A DNA stretch of 8,883 nt from JBBRCX01 sp038204465 (lineage in GTDB: Bacteria; Planctomycetota; Phycisphaerae; Tepidisphaerales; Tepidisphaeraceae): contig JBBRCX010000149.1 of NCBI GenBank assembly GCA_038204465.1, positions 1 through 8,883 of the forward strand. The letters are read 5' to 3'. Every line of letters begins with the position of its first letter. The stretch's first letter is position 1. The position numbers and the translations under genes were made by a program. A model generated the notes under the pieces. That model made no database searches and had not been told where the DNA came from. It saw only the letters and a program-made list of their open reading frames with translations. Shown here in pieces: positions 1 to 6,398 of this stretch.

Positions 1-11
1 CGGACTTCATC

Positions 12-141
12 AGGGCCAGCGGACATATGCGCCGCGCCACCAGGCCGGACATATGACCGCAGCCGACCAAACCGTTCAGCGCGAAAAAAGTGCTTGCCAT
101 GAGGCCGTCCACATATGTCTCACGGGTGCTGATGGCGGACA
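12..141. repeat. Imperfect direct repeats, possible insertion-sequence end
   Basis: The nonamer GGACATATG occurs at 21-29 and 47-55, a close variant (CCACATATG) at 109-117, and a shortened copy (GGCGGACA) at 134-141. The second and third are preceded by AGGCC, the first by AGGGCC. Several subterminal repeats close to each other are typical of IS21-family ends, where they bind the transposase. No istA or istB coding sequence is visible, so this may be only an end whose body lies left of the window. An operator array is the main alternative. The family assignment is weak. Confidence 0.3.
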
Positions 142-162
142 GGTAAAATTTAAAACGGTGAA

Positions 163-224
163 TGATCGATCATAAAAGCTCCGTAATTGAGGCTGATCGA
201 TCATACAGCCCCGTAATTGAGGCT
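163..224. promoter_or_regulatory. Tandem repeat with paired palindromes, candidate operator of sqdB
   Basis: A unit of 31 then 30 bp is repeated head to tail (164-194 and 195-224), differing only in a short internal stretch. Each copy contributes the perfect palindrome TGATCGATCA (163-172 and 194-203), and both end in CCGTAATTGAGGCT. The palindromes are 31 bp apart, about three helical turns, so two dimers would lie on the same DNA face. They sit 53-93 bp upstream of the chosen sqdB start, where a regulator would act. No convincing -35/-10 pair was found here. A small dyad, ATTGG-N5-CCAAT (225-239), lies between the repeat and the ribosome binding site. Confidence 0.45.
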
Positions 225-255
225 ATTGGCGCAACCAATTTTGAAGGATGGAGCC

Positions 256-1539
256 ATGCTTCGGCACGTTGGCACAGATTCAAATCCGAATGGCACTATT
301 ATGGTTCTGGGAGGCGACGGCTTTTGTGGCTGGCCGACGTCCCTTTACCTGTCGAGCTTGGGTTACGACGTCTTCATCGTGGACAATTTCTCGCGCCGCA
401 AGATTGACGCGGAACTCGGTATCAGTTCGCTGACCCCGGTCACAACGCTCGACGTGCGTCTCAAGACGTGGAAGGCGATAACCGGAAAGACAATCCGATT
501 CAAGCAACTGACACTTGGCGGGCATTTTGCTGAGCTGGTTGAGTTGTTGTTCGAAGTGCGACCGAGTTCGATCGTGCACTTCGCTGAACAGCGCGCTGCG
601 CCCTACTCCATGAAGTCGGCGGAGACGAAGCGCTATACGGTGCGAAACAACCTGTGCGCGACCCACGACGTTCTCTGCGCGATGGTGGAGGCCGGTTGCG
701 ACGTGCATCTCGTGCATCTCGGGACGATGGGCGTTTACGGCTACGGCACCGCCGGCGTCAGGATTCCAGAAGGTTACCTGCCGGTCAGAATTGGTCCCGA
801 GCACGATGCCAAGGCCATCGAGATCCTCTATCCGCCGAACCCCGGCAGCATTTATCATATGACGAAGACACAGGATCAGCTGTTCTTCTTCTACTACAAC
901 AAGAACAACGGCATCCGGATCACAGACCTGCACCAGGGCATCGTCTGGGGCACAGAGACGGATCAGACCCACCTACACACGGCGCTGATCAACCGCTTCG
1001 ATTACGACGGCGATTATGGCACGGTGCTCAACCGCTTCATCATGCAGGCGGCCCTCGGCCATCCACTCACCGTGCATGGCACCGGCGGGCAGACGCGCGC
1101 CTTCATTCACATACGCGACACCGTGCGCTGCATCGCAATTGCGGTGCGGAACCCCCCGAACAGGGGCGAACGGGTCAAGATCTTCAACCAGATGACCGAG
1201 TCGCACCGCCTCATCGATCTTGCGAGACGGATCTCTGGCATCACCGGCGTCCCTTTCCAGTTCGTCGACAATCCGCGGGTTGAGGCGGATCAGAACGATC
1301 TCGATGCCGAGAATGGGCAGTTCCTGGCGTTGGGATTGAACCCGACCAAGCTCGCGGAGGGTCTCATGACTGAGGTCGCGGACATCGCGAGGCAATATGC
1401 CCACCGTTGCGATACCTCCAAGATCCCTTGCAAGTCAAATTGGCGGTCGGAACCGAAGCCAAAGAGAGCTGCCAAAACCGTCCGATCCCAAGCGGGGCAG
1501 GGGCCTGTCCGTGGGACGGAGGCGGCACCGGGAAACTGA
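256..1539 (+). CDS. sqdB: UDP-sulfoquinovose synthase-like NAD-dependent epimerase (SqdB/SQD1 family)
   Basis: Family members make UDP-sulfoquinovose from UDP-glucose and sulfite in the cytosol using bound NAD+. The protein matches the family along its whole core: GxxGxxG nucleotide motif (GGDGFCG, residues 19-25), HFAEQRAAPYSM (108-119), LGTMGVYG with the catalytic-type Thr157, YHMTK with Tyr200 and Lys204 as the YxxxK pair, DLHQGIVWGT, NRFDYDGDYGTVLNR, and GHPLTVHGTGGQTRAF. The ATG at 256 is chosen because GGATGGAG precedes it at good spacing and it keeps the first beta strand. An in-frame ATG at 217 lacks this signal and one at 301 would cut the strand. At 427 aa it is slightly longer than the usual 390-405, owing to a basic, low-complexity tail of about 35 residues. 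No sqdC, sqdD or sqdX neighbour is present, so a role in exopolysaccharide rather than sulfolipid is inferred from context. The precise product remains open. Confidence 0.9.
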   Translation: MLRHVGTDSNPNGTIMVLGGDGFCGWPTSLYLSSLGYDVFIVDNFSRRKIDAELGISSLTPVTTLDVRLKTWKAITGKTIRFKQLTLGGHFAELVELLFEVRPSSIVHFAEQRAAPYSMKSAETKRYTVRNNLCATHDVLCAMVEAGCDVHLVHLGTMGVYGYGTAGVRIPEGYLPVRIGPEHDAKAIEILYPPNPGSIYHMTKTQDQLFFFYYNKNNGIRITDLHQGIVWGTETDQTHLHTALINRFDYDGDYGTVLNRFIMQAALGHPLTVHGTGGQTRAFIHIRDTVRCIAIAVRNPPNRGERVKIFNQMTESHRLIDLARRISGITGVPFQFVDNPRVEADQNDLDAENGQFLALGLNPTKLAEGLMTEVADIARQYAHRCDTSKIPCKSNWRSEPKPKRAAKTVRSQAGQGPVRGTEAAPGN

Positions 1540-1704
1540 TTTGTATTGGCCCGAAAACGCGAGGAAGGCCGGAGCGGTCAGGACAATTCGCTGCCATCTG
1601 GCCGACACCAACAGCGGCGGCTTAGTTGCACGGATACGGCGCGTTACGCATGGCGTTCTGAAAGGAATAGATGAAAGGCGATTTCAGCCCACAGGCCAGC
1701 GCGC
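1540..1704. other. Convergent intergenic spacer
   Basis: This spacer separates the 3' ends of sqdB and the secreted-protein gene. I found no stem with a T-run that would make a clear bidirectional terminator. Frames stay open through it, but none shows a recognisable protein. Confidence 0.5.
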
Positions 1705-2565
1705 TCATTGTCCGGCAAGACGATGGAGCACGTTGATTGCGATGTCCGGGCGGAATGCGGTAACGCGCGGAGAATATGCCGACGGCCGTGAAAAGTTGAA
1801 CCAATAGCCATCGACAACGTGGCGCGTCGCGGCGATGGCCCGGAGAATATCATCAGCCGTCACTTGCTGGCCATTCGGCTGCGTGCTGATCCCGGCGAGC
1901 ACTACCACTTTCGGATTTGCCTGCCGGGCCTGCGCTGCCGCTTCCAGGACGAAATTTGCATAACGCTCGGTGTTACTCTCAAAGCGTTGTGCCTGAATAT
2001 CGACCACGTCGGGGTACCGCGCGGCGTCGGCGGCAAGCCCCAGCCGCAAATACGTGTCATCCTGTCGACTTCGGTCTGCGGCGGGCGCCATCACTGTGAC
2101 GAGATCGACGGCTGGCGCCGTCAGGAACAGCAGGCCGTGCGCATGCACAATATCGGCGGCCAGCTTTACGTAACCGGCCGGATTTCGCTGCTGATCCACC
2201 GGCGTGAATGGCCAGTTTTCATAATCGTACATGACGCCCTTCACTTCCGGGCCGAGTGTCCCCGTTTGGAGCGCATTTCCGATCGCACCGGAGTCCTTAA
2301 AGGAGGCAATGGGGACCGCGTTCCAACCCGGCGGGCTGGCAAGGACTTTGCCGCCCGACATGACGAAGGGCCGAGTGTTGTCGAGAAAACGCGACGCCTC
2401 GGCATCTGCCGCAATCGCCGCAACAACGCCCGGCCCGGCAAAAAGCCAGACGATCGGTTTTTGCCCGATGGCGTGGGCGCGATCGATCGGTACAGCAGAC
2501 ATGAGTCCCACCACGGTGATGATCGCGAGGACCAAGGCGACGGCTAATCGTTGCAGCGAATACAA
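1705..2565 (-). CDS. Secreted TIM-barrel-like protein, glycoside-hydrolase-like, function unknown
   Basis: The best start is the TTG at 2565, preceded by GGAGG (2573-2577) with 7-nt spacing. The frame is open upstream to a GTG at 2610 and an ATG at 2586, but neither has a ribosome binding site. The TTG start gives 286 aa beginning directly with a classic signal peptide: short basic n-region, hydrophobic core (residues 7-25), and an AHA cleavage site near 30-32. The mature part alternates hydrophobic strands and helices as in a TIM barrel. It includes VMYDYENWPF (111-120), whose acidic residues could be catalytic, then LLFLTAPA (145-152), VVDIQAQ (187-193), KVVVLAGISTQ (219-229) and GYWFNF (253-258). 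I recall similar unnamed secreted proteins in actinobacteria and rhizobia, but no characterised member. Beside a polysaccharide synthase operon, a periplasmic role in trimming or binding the polymer is a reasonable guess. No substrate can be assigned. Confidence 0.75.
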   Translation of the reverse strand: MYSLQRLAVALVLAIITVVGLMSAVPIDRAHAIGQKPIVWLFAGPGVVAAIAADAEASRFLDNTRPFVMSGGKVLASPPGWNAVPIASFKDSGAIGNALQTGTLGPEVKGVMYDYENWPFTPVDQQRNPAGYVKLAADIVHAHGLLFLTAPAVDLVTVMAPAADRSRQDDTYLRLGLAADAARYPDVVDIQAQRFESNTERYANFVLEAAAQARQANPKVVVLAGISTQPNGQQVTADDILRAIAATRHVVDGYWFNFSRPSAYSPRVTAFRPDIAINVLHRLAGQ

Positions 2566-2681
2566 GGATAGGCCTCCGTCCAACATGAGCGCGCGCGCTG
2601 CGACCCTCACCGGTAATCCAGGCTAGTGGATTGACGCTGACTGAAGATTCCCCAGAAGAAAGCCGCATTCAAGCAACTCGC

Positions 2682-2855
2682 TCAGCGGCCGCCGGTAGCT
2701 TTCGTCGGAGTCGCCCCACTAGGAGGCCGGGACAGGCGGTGGGGATATTGCAGGATGTCAAAGTCGACGTCAATGGCCGCGAGAAACAGCCGCTGCACAT
2801 TGGGCGAGACGGCCTCCGAGTTCAGAGCTGTGTGCGGCCGCGTTGTACCGTTCAT
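2682..2855 (-). CDS. Possible small ORF or gene fragment, 57 aa
   Basis: An ATG at 2855 opens 57 codons ending in TGA. Residues about 14-40 (starting EAVSPNVQRLFLAAIDVDFD) look like ordinary folded protein, while the tail (RPPSGATPTKATGGR) is low complexity. There is no good Shine-Dalgarno; the ATG follows directly on a stop codon in the same frame. It lies in the scar between the truncated sqdB' and the secreted-protein gene, so it may be the remnant of a deleted gene rather than a real microprotein. I recognise no family. Confidence 0.2.
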   Translation of the reverse strand: MNGTTRPHTALNSEAVSPNVQRLFLAAIDVDFDILQYPHRLSRPPSGATPTKATGGR

Positions 2856-2874
2856 TCACCCGCGCACTGAACAA

Positions 2875-2895
2875 CCCTCGCCTGTAAGGCGAGGG
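2875..2895. repeat. Perfect 9-bp hairpin resembling an IS200/IS605 or tnpB element end
   Basis: CCCTCGCCT (2875-2883), a GTA loop and AGGCGAGGG (2887-2895) form a strong GC-rich stem. On the minus strand the stem is followed by TTGTTCAG, and on the plus strand by GTTCA. Right ends of IS200/IS605-type elements and the omega-RNA region of tnpB typically have a 'cccctcgc...gcgagggg' stem followed by a TTCA-type cleavage tetramer. No tnpA or tnpB reading frame is identifiable nearby, so this would be a solo end. A plain terminator is less likely because no T-run follows. Confidence 0.3.
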
Positions 2896-2982
2896 GTTCA
2901 AGAAGGGAGCACGGAAATCGGTTCTCGCCAGCCAGCCGCCGCGACGGTGCTGGTGGTGTTGACGAGACGGACATTGCGTATC

Positions 2983-2999
2983 AGATCGGTCTCCGATCT
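2983..2999. repeat. 17-bp palindrome at the breakpoint of the truncated sqdB paralogue
   Basis: AGATCGG-TCT-CCGATCT is a perfect 7-bp inverted repeat with a 3-nt loop. Read on the minus strand, similarity to SqdB stops within this palindrome. It may be a deletion or insertion scar. It could also function as a binding site, but nothing else supports that. Confidence 0.35.
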
Positions 3000-3037
3000 G
3001 CGAGAGCTGGAGGGAAGTGTGCCAGCCAGCGAACCCA

Positions 3038-4018
3038 TCATCGCCCAAAACCATCACCGCTGCCATATTTCTCTCCTCTTAACTGGCAAGGACGATTTAA
3101 CTGGCAAGGACGATTGATCGACTGAGGCGTGGGCACCTTCATCCCTCGGCTCAACCAGAACACAACAACGCCGAAAAGCATGGTGAAGGCCACTATCCAG
3201 AAAAAGCGGCTCTCGAGCGGGCTGCTCACGGAGAATGGCCCGGGAGAGGGACGGCACCACCCGCCCCCCGGGCCTGGCGGGGAAAGATTGGACGGATTAC
3301 CGCTGGGACCTAGGCCGCCCAACGGATTTCCTACGTCGATTCCCGTGAACACGCCCTGCGGGAACCGCACCGGCGTAGCGCTTATTCCCTGGGCGTTCCA
3401 AAACTCCCCGCCCGCTTGCAGCCGCTTCGCCATTTGGTTGTCGCTGCAGAGCGGCTGAATCGCTTCAGCTGAGCTGATGGCCCAGAGCCCCCCCGCTTCG
3501 CTGATGGTCGAGACACCGCCGCTCAATCCGGCAACGACGCCGCTCGACGCGACGCCAGCGCCGCTTGAGCCGACGCCGAATTCCTCGGCCGAGCCACCAC
3601 CCGGCGGGACACCCTGCTGAAGAACGCCATCGAGCATGGTCGAAGTCGCGGGGTCTAAGCCCATGGTCTGCGGCATAGACCCGACCCCGCTCAAGCCGAG
3701 CGCAAACGACAATGCGGTCGGCGACACGAAATCGCCATAGAGGGTCGGGGCGATCACGCTCATAGCCCCATACGACATCATGGAAGAAAGTGCCGCGGCG
3801 GCGGGGTCGAAGGCCTGCGTCTGCCGCAAAGTCCCGGCCGCGCTCCCGCCTGAGGCAAACGGCGATGCCCGGTTGGGCGATTCGGTGGCGGAAAAGCCAG
3901 CGGACTGGGTGGGGGTGGGCGGGACCGCGATACCGGCGAGCAGAACCGCGGCGCGGAGCAGCGACCAGTAATCCGTGCGCGCGCGACGCCCTGTTGTGAC
4001 CGCGACCCTCACCACCAC
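3038..4018 (-). CDS. Exported, membrane-anchored Gly/Ser/Pro-rich protein of unknown family (operon component)
   Basis: The start is the first of three consecutive GTG codons (4018-4010), behind GGAGG at 7-nt spacing. The third GTG overlaps the stop of the upstream glycosyltransferase gene, indicating translational coupling. The 326-aa product has a basic N terminus and hydrophobic segment (residues 18-32) ending near a signal-peptidase-like SA-G site at about 40. A long region rich in Gly, Ser, Ala and Pro follows (45-265), with a more ordered part around 183-235 (AEAIQPLCSDNQMAKRL, GEFWNAQGISATPVRF). A C-terminal membrane helix (272-289) precedes a short basic tail. The predicted topology puts most of the protein in the periplasm. 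Cys191 and Cys255 could pair. I do not recognise the family. Its place between the synthase and a sugar-nucleotide gene suggests an envelope component for polymer export or anchoring. Confidence 0.7.
   Translation of the reverse strand: MVVRVAVTTGRRARTDYWSLLRAAVLLAGIAVPPTPTQSAGFSATESPNRASPFASGGSAAGTLRQTQAFDPAAAALSSMMSYGAMSVIAPTLYGDFVSPTALSFALGLSGVGSMPQTMGLDPATSTMLDGVLQQGVPPGGGSAEEFGVGSSGAGVASSGVVAGLSGGVSTISEAGGLWAISSAEAIQPLCSDNQMAKRLQAGGEFWNAQGISATPVRFPQGVFTGIDVGNPLGGLGPSGNPSNLSPPGPGGGWCRPSPGPFSVSSPLESRFFWIVAFTMLFGVVVFWLSRGMKVPTPQSINRPCQLNRPCQLRGEKYGSGDGFGR
3079..3114. repeat. Perfect 18-bp tandem duplication inside a coding region
   Basis: TTAACTGGCAAGGACGAT is repeated exactly (3079-3096 and 3097-3114). 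On the minus strand it is read in frame as a duplicated hexapeptide, NRPCQL, near the C terminus of the anchored exported protein. The length is a multiple of three, so the reading frame survives. It sits just before the ribosome binding site of the truncated sqdB'. Confidence 0.9.
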
Positions 4019-5340
4019 GGGATTTCCTCCCAGATATGATCCGGAACATAGGGGTGTTTGGCGCCAATCCGAAGCAGTTCGCAGATCACGGCATACTCCT
4101 GCACGACCTTCAACCAAAGCAGGTAGAATGGGATCAGAAACATCAGCGGGAAGTTCACCGGCGTCGGTGTGCCGGCAAGTTCGCGCGAAATCAACATTCT
4201 GATCAGTAGATAAAGGAGCACTATCCAATAGAAGGTGACAACGATCTGGGGCGCCTCCAGAGGCCCATTTTCGAACGTCACCCAAAATATGCCAATCAGC
4301 CCCGCCATTGGCATCAGCATCCGAGCGCCCAGCATATACACCGCGAGCACCGCGTCGGCGAACCCGTATCGGCCTAGCACAAACCGGTCGCGATGCTTGC
4401 TGAGCTGGATCTTGACGATGTTGCGGCGCCAGCGCATGCGCTGGCGCACCAGATGGTATCGCGTCACCGGAACGGTCGTCCAGACCACCGCACCGATCGA
4501 GAAGCCCAGCTTCCAGCGTTGCTTGCGTATCATCATGGTCATGTCATTATCATCGCCGAGGCCGGTATCGAAACCGCCGAGGCGATGCAGAATCTCCGCC
4601 CGGAACAGCCCGCCCATGCCCGAGACGATATTCAAAAGGTTCAGGCGCGCCTGGATGAACCGGGCGAACGTGAACTTCAGGCCATATTCGATCTCCTGCA
4701 AGCGAGTTAGCAAGCTGACCGTGCTGTTGTTCACGCGGATATTGGCGGCGACGGCGCCGACCCGCGGATCGGCAAACGGCAGGAGCCAGTGCTGCATGGA
4801 CCCATACTGGATCACCGAATCGGCGTCGGTGATCGCGATGAATTCGCCCCGCGCCATGCGGATGCCGATATTGAGAGAGCTCGCCTTGCCATTGCGGCGT
4901 GGCGACGGGAAGATTCGCACCCGATCGGAATCCCGACCACTGCGCGTGACACTGAGAGCGGCGCGCCGGGCGATAGCCACGCTGTCGTCTTCCGAGTTGT
5001 CATCGACGAATATGACTTCGAGGTTCGAATAGCCGCAGAGCAGCGCCCCACGGATGCACTTCCCGATCGTGGCCGATTCGTTGCGCCCGGCGATCACCAC
5101 CGAAACCAAAGGCTCGGCTTGGTCCGGCCGCACCGGCAGCGGCGGGCGTATCAAGGCTGGCTTCACGAGATAGACGAGCCAGGTGACAATCGCGGGAAGC
5201 TCCACGAAAACGAACGAAAGGACGATTGTCAGCCACCACGACGGGAGTTCCGACGACAACATGTCGGTCACGGCTCGGGAAAACCCGTGGTTCCTCATCG
5301 GGTCGAGCACAGACAGAAAATAGTGCAAAAAGCCGTTCAT
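4009..5340 (-). CDS. Family 2 processive-type membrane glycosyltransferase (polysaccharide synthase)
   Basis: The 443-aa protein has the layout of BcsA/PgaC-type synthases, which polymerise sugars from nucleotide-sugar donors and extrude the chain across the inner membrane. A first hydrophobic region (residues 36-60) is followed by the GT-A domain: SVVIAGRNE (80-88), VDDNSEDD (112-119), RRNGKASSLN (148-157), TDADS (171-175), GDDND (262-266, at the position of the catalytic-base ED motif) and QRMRW (300-304, the QxxRW motif of processive enzymes). Further membrane segments lie at about 326-355, 366-385 and 396-418. There is no PilZ domain at the C terminus, so c-di-GMP control would have to come from a partner. 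The ATG at 5340 overlaps the stop of the upstream gene by 4 bp (ATGA), and its own stop overlaps the next start. Donor and polymer are unknown. Confidence 0.9.
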   Translation of the reverse strand: MNGFLHYFLSVLDPMRNHGFSRAVTDMLSSELPSWWLTIVLSFVFVELPAIVTWLVYLVKPALIRPPLPVRPDQAEPLVSVVIAGRNESATIGKCIRGALLCGYSNLEVIFVDDNSEDDSVAIARRAALSVTRSGRDSDRVRIFPSPRRNGKASSLNIGIRMARGEFIAITDADSVIQYGSMQHWLLPFADPRVGAVAANIRVNNSTVSLLTRLQEIEYGLKFTFARFIQARLNLLNIVSGMGGLFRAEILHRLGGFDTGLGDDNDMTMMIRKQRWKLGFSIGAVVWTTVPVTRYHLVRQRMRWRRNIVKIQLSKHRDRFVLGRYGFADAVLAVYMLGARMLMPMAGLIGIFWVTFENGPLEAPQIVVTFYWIVLLYLLIRMLISRELAGTPTPVNFPLMFLIPFYLLWLKVVQEYAVICELLRIGAKHPYVPDHIWEEIPWW

Positions 5341-6398
5341 GACGGCTCGCCTCGCGCATTGAGCCCGGCGAGCACCTGCGCCAGATGCCGCGGCTCGGTA
5401 ATCTCGACGGTCGATAGGGTAATCGGCGACTGCGGGCCGAGTTCGGCCACGATGCGTTGGCGTAATGCCTCCGCCTCGCGCTGCTTGGTCTGCGGCAGGA
5501 TCACGACACAGAGCGAGTCGGCCAATTGCCCGATCAGATCGACCTCGCGGAGGCCCTGGCGCAGACGGGTCAACCATTGCGTCAGCGAGGCATCGCCGCT
5601 CTGATCCATCGCCGAGGCCGCGCAGTTGACCAACAGCACCGAAAACTTGCTGTTGAAATGCTGGAGGCGCTTCATTTCATGGTCGAGGAATTCGAGGATG
5701 ACCTTCCGTCGATAGACGGGCGCGGCGGCGACGGAGACGAGTTCATCGTCGCCGTCAAGCAACGATCCACGGCGGATCGCCGCCGCGCCGCGCGAGGTCA
5801 GGACGTAACTGAAGACCAGTGTACTGATTAAATCCTCGGCCGGGGTGCGCGCACCACAGGAGAAGCAAACCGCCTCGACCGGGGGATTCTCCGAAATGAG
5901 GCCGCACCCTCGACAGACGAACGCTTTGCCCAGGCGGTCGTATTCGGTACCGAGGTGATGCAACCTGCCGTTGCATTTGGGACAAAGATAGCTGCCGTCG
6001 GCAGCGGGCGAAAACTCGGACGGTATGCCGACATAGCCGCAGCGGAAGTGATGCAGCAGTCCGTCGTTCGCGAGATGCGCTCGCCGGCAGCCGGGGCAGA
6101 CCTCGCGCACGTTCAGGTGATGGCTGTCGCATTTGGGGCAGAGGCTGACCCTGTCGAAGAAGCGCGCTTCGAGATAGTTGCGCCTCGCGAGGATGCCCAG
6201 GTCCCTTTCGACGTCATCGCCGAGCGCCCCGTAGGCATAGCCGTGCTCGGCGTTTGGCTCGGCGTCGGGCGCAATCTTCCCGCCGGCGAGTGCGATATGT
6301 CGCAAAAGGTTGAGACGTCGCTCCTCCGCGGCCGTGCCGGTACCAGCGGCCGCGGTGGTTGCGTTGGATTCGGCTGCCCGTGGTATGATTTCCCTCAT
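5337..6398 (-). CDS. TackOD1 zinc-ribbon protein with degenerate GGDEF domain, candidate c-di-GMP receptor
   Basis: The ATG at 6398 overlaps the stop of the adaptor gene by 4 bp, giving 353 aa. An open frame further upstream is only the shadow of the adaptor gene. Residues ~80-205 form a TackOD1-type metal-binding module: CPKC (87-90), CPGC (101-104), HHFRC (116-120), CPKC (139-142), CRGC (162-165) and CFSC (178-181), arranged as paired zinc ribbons. Residues ~228-335 resemble a GGDEF domain, but the GGDEF signature position reads ADSLC (293-297), so cyclase activity is very unlikely. The RxxD inhibitory-site motif is present as REVD (284-287) at exactly the usual five-residue distance from the signature. 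PelD, a known c-di-GMP receptor for Pel polysaccharide, has the same arrangement: dead GGDEF, intact RxxD. No membrane helix is seen, so it is probably cytosolic and acts on the glycosyltransferase encoded immediately downstream. Ligand binding is inferred. Confidence 0.85.
   Translation of the reverse strand: MREIIPRAAESNATTAAAGTGTAAEERRLNLLRHIALAGGKIAPDAEPNAEHGYAYGALGDDVERDLGILARRNYLEARFFDRVSLCPKCDSHHLNVREVCPGCRRAHLANDGLLHHFRCGYVGIPSEFSPAADGSYLCPKCNGRLHHLGTEYDRLGKAFVCRGCGLISENPPVEAVCFSCGARTPAEDLISTLVFSYVLTSRGAAAIRRGSLLDGDDELVSVAAAPVYRRKVILEFLDHEMKRLQHFNSKFSVLLVNCAASAMDQSGDASLTQWLTRLRQGLREVDLIGQLADSLCVVILPQTKQREAEALRQRIVAELGPQSPITLSTVEITEPRHLAQVLAGLNARGEPS

Larger units (their letters stand above)
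2770..3066 (-). pseudogene. Truncated second SqdB-like epimerase (N-terminal fragment)
   Basis: The ATG at 3066 follows a good ribosome binding site (GAGGAGAG). Only the first ~26 codons (3066-2989) resemble SqdB: MVLGDDGFAGWHTSLQLS, keeping the GxxGxxG nucleotide motif as GDDGFAG. About 15 of 22 aligned residues match the intact copy at 256, and roughly 43 of 66 bases, so this is a diverged paralogue and not a recent duplication. After the palindrome at 2983-2999 the frame runs on to a stop at 2770 through unrelated, Arg/His-rich sequence. All catalytic residues are missing. It overlaps the end of the upstream operon gene by 29 bp, so it was the next gene of that operon before truncation. 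Confidence 0.7.

Noticed and set aside
280..972. Minus-strand open frame of 230 codons
   Set aside because: It is antisense to the well-conserved part of sqdB and its protein is not recognisable.
1819..2547. Plus-strand open frame of 242 codons
   Set aside because: It is a shadow of the secreted-protein gene, whose minus-strand frame has a signal peptide and a strong ribosome site.
2600..4013. 12-bp direct repeat GCGACCCTCACC at 2600-2611 and 4002-4013, near two gene starts
   Set aside because: A 12-bp match is expected by chance in a GC-rich sequence of this length, and no flanking similarity extends it.
4789..5604. Plus-strand open frame of 271 codons
   Set aside because: It lies opposite the glycosyltransferase and the 3' end of the TackOD1 gene, both of which have clear family motifs; the antisense translation has none.
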